Assembly (NCBI RefSeq): GCF_001746365.1
Contig: NZ_MJAJ01000061.1
Coordinates: forward strand, 1 to 36,987
DNA: 36,987 bases
Origin: Streptomyces sp. LUP30
GTDB lineage: Bacteria; Actinomycetota; Actinomycetes; Streptomycetales; Streptomycetaceae
Reading direction: 5' to 3'
In this document: piece by piece, positions 33,439 through 36,987 of the stretch
How positions within the stretch are numbered: position 1 is the first letter of the stretch
How the letters are laid out: every line of letters begins with the position of its first letter
Notes under the pieces: generated by a model
Database searches by the model: none
Told to the model about the DNA's origin: nothing
What the model saw: the letters and a program-made list of their open reading frames with translations, nothing else
Made by a program: the position numbers and the translations under genes

Positions 33439-34092
33439 TCAGGGGGTGGCGGGGCGGGCCGTGAGACGCTGCCCGTCGACCGTCACCGCGCCGGTGTGCG
33501 GGTCGATGCGGGGAGCGGGGGAGGGCTTGTCGTCGCGGGTGAGGACGCCGACCTGGCTGCCGTCCCGCAGGACGATCCAGCCGCCGTCGATCTTCGCGGA
33601 GCGCACGGTGGCCGTCGCCCGCCACGGTCCGGACGGCTTCTTCGCCCGGTCCGCGGTGAAGGCACGGGGCCTGCCGCCGACGCCGACCGTGCCCTCGATC
33701 CGCGCGCCGTCCCGCAGCGTGGCCGCGAGCCGCGCGCCGTGCCGGCCGGTGAGGCGCAGGGCGCCGTCGTCGTTCACGTCGCCCTTGAGCCAGGCCTCCT
33801 GGGTGCGGCCGTCGCAGAAGTACGCGAGCGCCCTGCCGTCGCGAACGGAGACCGCGATCGCCGCCGCGCCGTCGTCGGTGCGTCCTGCGTAGTCGCCGTC
33901 CGGGGCGCGGGAGGGGGTGGCCGCCGGGCCGGGAGCCGGGGAGACCGGGCTCCGGACGGGAGCCGGACCCGGCGAACGGTCCCGGTACGGGGAGGTGGGG
34001 GACTTCGTGCTCGTCGTCGCGTCGAGCGCCAGCAGGGACAGGCCGAGCACCAGTCCCGCGAGAAGGGTGAGCAGGGGTCCTGGACGCTTCAT
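33439..34092 (-). CDS. Secreted or membrane-anchored protein of unknown function
   Basis: 217 residues. MKRPGPLLTLLAGLVLGLSL is an N-terminal signal or anchor; no lipobox Cys or clear cleavage site is seen. A Pro/Ser linker (about 30-65) is followed by a beta-rich domain (DYAGRTDDGAAAIAVSVRDG, RALAYFCDGRTQEAWLKGDV, then GRHGARLAATLRDGARIEGT) that looks like repeated strands; it has a single Cys. I do not recognise the family. The ATG at 34092 is preceded by GGGGAAGG seven bases away. It is the first gene of a three-gene operon with the five-helix membrane protein and the Rieske lipoprotein, so it may work at the cell surface with that redox pair. It is divergent from aroH across 262 bp. Confidence 0.78.
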   Translation of the reverse strand: MKRPGPLLTLLAGLVLGLSLLALDATTSTKSPTSPYRDRSPGPAPVRSPVSPAPGPAATPSRAPDGDYAGRTDDGAAAIAVSVRDGRALAYFCDGRTQEAWLKGDVNDDGALRLTGRHGARLAATLRDGARIEGTVGVGGRPRAFTADRAKKPSGPWRATATVRSAKIDGGWIVLRDGSQVGVLTRDDKPSPAPRIDPHTGAVTVDGQRLTARPATP

Positions 34093-34225
34093 GTCGGGCC
34101 TTCCCCGATGCGGGTGTCCTGCCGTCAGAGTGTCATGACAGCGCAGGCCGCACCCTTCGTAAAGGGCGTACGGGGGCGTCGCCGTCTCGGCACGCGGGCG
34201 GCGCGCACCGGACCGCCACGGGCTG

Positions 34226-34231
34226 ACTAGG
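34226..34231 (+). promoter_or_regulatory. Candidate -10 of the aroH-tyrA operon
   Basis: TAGGCT fits TAGNNT; it would give a leader of about 115 bases before aroH. No good -35 was found. Confidence 0.35.
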
Positions 34232-34291
34232 CTGGATGCGTCAAGCGTCGTAGCCCAGCCCATCGGCATACCGGCACACCGGTACCTCGAC

Positions 34292-34331
34292 GCATCAGCA
34301 CATCGGTACACCAGCGCATCAGCGCATCAGC
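34292..34331 (+). repeat. Short GCATCAGC repeats in the aroH leader
   Basis: GCATCAGC occurs at 34292, 34316 and 34324 (the last two in tandem), inside a wider quasi-repeat of CATCGG/CACCGG blocks from 34261. It is AT-richer than its surroundings. Its role is unknown. Confidence 0.6.
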
Positions 34332-34354
34332 ACACTTCAGCGAGGAGCAGCGCC

Positions 34355-34717
34355 GTGGCGGTACGAGCGGTCCGGGGAGCCGTCCAACTCGAGCGGGACG
34401 AGGCCGGCCACATGGACGAGCAGGTGGGGGCTCTGCTCACCGCCGTGCTGGAGCGCAACTCGCTCGGCGCCGACGACCTGATCAGCATCTGGTTCACGGC
34501 CACGCCCGACCTGCACAGCGACTTCCCGGCGGCCGCGGCCCGCAAGCTCGGCATCGTCGACGTACCGCTGATCTGCGCCCAGGAGCTGGACATCGAGGGC
34601 GCCATGCCACGGGTCGTGCGCATCCTCGCGCACGTCGAGTCCGACCGACCGCGCGCCGAGATCAGCCACGTCTACCTCGGCGCCGCGGCCGCCCTGCGCA
34701 AGGACATCGCCCAGTGA
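34355..34717 (+). CDS. aroH: Chorismate mutase, AroH class
   Basis: 120 residues. It converts chorismate to prephenate at the branch toward phenylalanine and tyrosine. The AroH (Bacillus subtilis) class is shown by AVRAVRGAVQLERDEAGHMD with the active-site Arg7-like residue, FTATPDLHSDFPAAAARKLG, and HVYLGAAAALRKDI with the second active-site Arg. The length matches the small monofunctional trimeric enzymes. The GTG at 34355 has GAGGAG six bases upstream. It overlaps tyrA by four bases, so the two are translationally coupled and prephenate passes to the next enzyme. A 115-base leader with short repeats precedes it. Confidence 0.93.
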   Translation: MAVRAVRGAVQLERDEAGHMDEQVGALLTAVLERNSLGADDLISIWFTATPDLHSDFPAAAARKLGIVDVPLICAQELDIEGAMPRVVRILAHVESDRPRAEISHVYLGAAAALRKDIAQ

Positions 34718-35799
34718 GGACCGCGCTCGTCATCGGAACCGGGCTGATCGGCACGTCCGCCGCCCTGGCCCTGGTCCAGCGGGGCGTCACCGTCCACCTC
34801 GCCGACCACGACCGTGAGCAGGCCCGCACCGCGGCCGCGCTGGGCGCCGGCTCCGACGAGGAGCCCGAGGGCCCGGTCGACCTCGCGATCATCGCCGCCC
34901 CGCCCGCCCACGTGGCCGGCGTGCTCGCCGACGCGATGCGCCGGGGAGCGGCCCGCGGATACCTCGACGTGGCCAGCGTCAAGGGCGGGCCGCGCCGCGA
35001 GCTGCAGGCGCTCGGCCTCGACCTGACGGCGTACATCGGCACGCACCCCATGTCGGGCCGGGAGAAGTCGGGGCCGCTGGCCGCCACCGGCGACCTCTTC
35101 GAGGGCCGCCCCTGGGTGCTGACGCCGACCCGGGACACCGACACCGAGGTGCTGAACCTCGCACTCGAGCTGGTCTCGCACTGCCGGGCCGTCCCGGTGG
35201 TCATGGACGCCGACGCCCACGACCGCGCCGTGGCGCTCGTCTCCCACATGCCCCATCTGGTCTCCAGCATGGTCGCCGCGCGCCTGGAGCACGCCGAGGA
35301 GGCCGCGGTACGGCTGTGCGGACAGGGCATCCGGGACGTCACCCGGATCGCCGCCTCCGACCCACGGATGTGGATCGACATCCTGTCCGCCAACCCCGGA
35401 CCGGTCGCCGACCTGCTCACCGAGGTCGCCGCCGACCTGGAGGAGACCGTCCAGGCCCTGCGCGCCCTGCAGTCCTCCGACGACGCCAAGCGGCGCGAGG
35501 GGGCCGGCGGCGTCGAGGACGTCCTGCGCCGCGGCAACGCGGGCCAGGTCCGTGTCCCCGGCAAGCACGGGGCGGCTCCGCGGGCCTACGAGGTCGTCGC
35601 GGTGCTGATCGACGACCAGCCGGGGCAGCTCGCCCGGATCTTCGCCGACGCCGGGCAGGCGGGCGTCAACGTCGAGGACGTCCGCATCGAGCACGCGACG
35701 GGACAGCAGGCCGGCCTGGTGCAGCTGATGGTCGAGCCGAAGTCGGCGCCGGTCCTCTCGGCCGCGTTGCGGGAGCGGGGCTGGGCCATCCGTCAGTGA
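34714..35799 (+). CDS. tyrA: Prephenate dehydrogenase with C-terminal ACT domain
   Basis: 361 residues. It oxidises prephenate to 4-hydroxyphenylpyruvate in tyrosine synthesis using NAD(P). The Rossmann fold starts MRTALVIGTGLIGTSAALAL (GxGxxG), followed by the catalytic region YIGTHPMSGREKSGPLAA with the conserved His and VALVSHMPHLVSSMVAARL. The last 75 residues (EVVAVLIDDQPGQLARIFAD, AGQAGVNVEDVRIEH) are an ACT domain, a common site of feedback control by an amino acid, here probably tyrosine. The GTG overlaps the aroH stop as GTGA. It is the second gene of the aroH-tyrA pair; 216 bp separate it from cmk. Confidence 0.94.
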   Translation: MRTALVIGTGLIGTSAALALVQRGVTVHLADHDREQARTAAALGAGSDEEPEGPVDLAIIAAPPAHVAGVLADAMRRGAARGYLDVASVKGGPRRELQALGLDLTAYIGTHPMSGREKSGPLAATGDLFEGRPWVLTPTRDTDTEVLNLALELVSHCRAVPVVMDADAHDRAVALVSHMPHLVSSMVAARLEHAEEAAVRLCGQGIRDVTRIAASDPRMWIDILSANPGPVADLLTEVAADLEETVQALRALQSSDDAKRREGAGGVEDVLRRGNAGQVRVPGKHGAAPRAYEVVAVLIDDQPGQLARIFADAGQAGVNVEDVRIEHATGQQAGLVQLMVEPKSAPVLSAALRERGWAIRQ

Positions 35800-35956
35800 C
35801 GCCCGACGCCGGGGGACGCCGCTTCGGGGCGCCGATCCGGCCGCCGAGGAGGCCCGGCGCGGCCGCCGGAGAGGGGCCGGACGGCGCCGACGGAGGGCCG
35901 AGGCCGGCCGGGCGGCCCCCGTGCGGCCGGACGAGTGACGTGCGGCCGGTAACCTT

Positions 35957-35982
35957 GTACGGGGCACAGTCGCGCCCCGTAC
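35957..35982 (+). promoter_or_regulatory. Hairpin in the tyrA-cmk gap
   Basis: GTACGGGGC and GCCCCGTAC form a perfect 9-bp stem around an eight-base loop, 33 bases before the cmk start. A TAACCT -10-like hexamer (35950-35955) lies just before it. It could be a tyrA terminator, an operator or a leader structure of cmk; there is no U-tract. Confidence 0.5.
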
Positions 35983-36015
35983 CTCCACCGCCTCGCACCA
36001 GGAAGGTGTCCCCCC

Positions 36016-36702
36016 GTGGAAAACGGCGCCGCCCAGCCCGTGATCGTCGCCATCGACGGTCCGTCCGGCACCGGCAAGTCGAGCACGTCCAAGGCCGTGG
36101 CCGGCCGGCTCGGGCTGAGCTACCTGGACACCGGCGCCCAGTACCGGGCGATCACCTGGTGGATGGTGAACAACGGGATCGACATCGAGGACCCGACCGC
36201 GATCGCGGCCGTCGCGGGCAAGCCCGAGATCGTCTCCGGCACCGACCCCGCCCACCCGACGATCACGGTGGACGGCGTCGACGTGGCCGGCCCGATCCGC
36301 ACTCCGGAGGTCACCTCCAAGGTCAGCGCGGTGAGCGCCGTGCCCGAGGTGCGGGCCCGGATCACCGAACTGCAGCGCTCGCTGGCCGCCGACGCGGAGC
36401 AGGGCATCGTCGTGGAGGGGCGGGACATCGGCACGACCGTGCTGCCCGACGCCGACCTGAAGATCTTCCTCACGGCGTCCCCCGAGGCCCGCGCCGCCCG
36501 CCGCAGCGGCGAGCTGAAGGGCGCGGACGTGCACAGCACCCGTGAGGCGCTGATCAAGCGCGACGCCGCCGACTCCTCCCGCAAGACCTCCCCGCTCGCC
36601 AAGGCGGACGACGCCGTCGAGGTGGACACCACCGCCCTGACGCTGACCCAGGTCATCGAGTGCGTCGTCACCCTCGTCGAGGAGAAGCGGGCCGCCCGGT
36701 GA
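36016..36702 (+). CDS. cmk: Cytidylate kinase
   Basis: 228 residues. It phosphorylates CMP and dCMP with ATP. The P-loop is IVAIDGPSGTGKSSTSKAVA (about residues 9-28), followed by SYLDTGAQYRAITWWMV for nucleoside binding, the VVEGRDIGTTVLPDADLKIF motif, and the lid SPEARAARRSGELK with the RDAADSSRKTSPLAKADDAV segment that includes the Arg and Asp residues that bind CMP. The GTG at 36016 is preceded by GGAAGG nine bases away and gives MENGAAQPVIVAIDG. The start of the next gene overlaps its stop as GTGA. It is in the conserved actinobacterial order tyrA-cmk-plsC-like. Confidence 0.95.
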   Translation: MENGAAQPVIVAIDGPSGTGKSSTSKAVAGRLGLSYLDTGAQYRAITWWMVNNGIDIEDPTAIAAVAGKPEIVSGTDPAHPTITVDGVDVAGPIRTPEVTSKVSAVSAVPEVRARITELQRSLAADAEQGIVVEGRDIGTTVLPDADLKIFLTASPEARAARRSGELKGADVHSTREALIKRDAADSSRKTSPLAKADDAVEVDTTALTLTQVIECVVTLVEEKRAAR

Positions 36703-36987
36703 CCTCGACGACGACCGTGCCCTCGGAGCGGGGCGCCGAGGTCGGGCGACGTATCGGCGTCGGCCTGATGTACGGGCTGTTCAGGCCGCGCGTGCTGGGC
36801 GCCTGGAAGGTGCCGGCGAGCGGCCCGCTGATCTTCGCGATCAACCACTCGCACAACATCGACGGCCCGATGGTGATGGGCGTGGCGCCCCGGCCGACGC
36901 ACTTCCTGATCAAGAAGGAAGCGTTCATCGGCCCGCTGGACCCCTTCCTGACCGGCATCGGCCAGCTCAAGGTCGACCGGGACACCA
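36699..36987 (+). CDS. PlsC-type 1-acylglycerol-3-phosphate acyltransferase (3' end outside window)
   Basis: The first 96 residues are visible. The GTG overlaps the cmk stop as GTGA. After a short leader come RRIGVGLMYGLFRPRVLGAW, then LIFAINHSHNIDGPMVMGVA, which contains the HX4D catalytic motif of lysophosphatidate and related acyltransferases (His and Asp of NHSHNID), and FLIKKEAFIGPLDPFLTG, the second conserved block, ending near the GQLKVDRD-type motif. It would acylate lysophosphatidic acid at the membrane face of the cytoplasm; the true acceptor cannot be read from this part. In other actinobacteria the same gene sits between cmk and the GTPase gene der, so der is likely to follow. Confidence 0.88.
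   Translation, partial: MTSTTTVPSERGAEVGRRIGVGLMYGLFRPRVLGAWKVPASGPLIFAINHSHNIDGPMVMGVAPRPTHFLIKKEAFIGPLDPFLTGIGQLKVDRDT

Overview
The window looks like a stretch of core chromosome from a Streptomyces species or a close relative. The DNA is very GC-rich, third codon positions are almost always G or C, starts are often GTG or TTG, and genes are joined by 4-base ATGA/GTGA overlaps. Gene order matches conserved actinobacterial blocks: tlyA - NAD kinase - recN, pyrG - NUDIX, ald, and parA-like - scpA - scpB - rluB - aroH/tyrA - cmk - plsC-like. I see no tRNA, rRNA, insertion sequence, prophage or CRISPR array, and by eye no in-frame TTA (bldA-dependent) codon in the genes called.

Layout. (1) 1-2358: the 3' part of a gene for a protein with a long Arg/Asp/Gly-rich N-terminal half and a TPR-like helical C-terminal half. 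The first 1.3 kb is a tandem array of near-perfect 375/486-bp DNA units. (2) 2381-4815: a strong convergent terminator, then a DUF1015 gene divergent from a HAD-IIA phosphatase gene. (3) 4855-7872: an iron-box-controlled two-permease plus ATPase importer of the ferric-siderophore type, with no binding-protein gene beside it. (4) 7856-12171: a small SCP2 lipid-binding protein, a small acidic unknown, then tlyA-nadK-recN. (5) 12172-18912: a GT4 glycosyltransferase converging on a PucR-type regulator and an FAD-linked oxidoreductase, then a GH15 trehalase/glucoamylase-like enzyme. (6) 19382-25462: pyrG, an ADP-ribose-type NUDIX hydrolase, an AfsR-like NB-ARC/TPR protein with no DNA-binding domain, and alanine dehydrogenase. 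(7) 25842-30548: ParA-like ATPase, a ribbon-helix-helix protein, ScpA, ScpB and RluB, tightly packed; these serve chromosome segregation, condensation and rRNA pseudouridylation. (8) 30571-32399: an NrtR-type regulator (NUDIX plus winged helix) coupled to an ADP-ribosylglycohydrolase and preceded by a long inverted repeat over its promoter. (9) 32420-34092 (minus strand): a three-gene envelope operon of secreted protein, five-helix membrane protein with histidines, and Rieske lipoprotein. (10) 34355-36987: aroH-tyrA (phenylalanine/tyrosine branch), then cmk and the start of a PlsC-type acyltransferase.

The least ordinary parts are the recombination-prone repeat array in gene 1, the compact ADP-ribose-sensing/ADP-ribose-removing pair with its operator, the Rieske/membrane/secreted operon, the ParA-RHH pair fused into the condensin operon, and the NB-ARC/TPR protein with Arg in place of the P-loop Lys. 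Most of the rest is conserved housekeeping. Functions are assigned from motifs and gene context read by eye; no database search was run.
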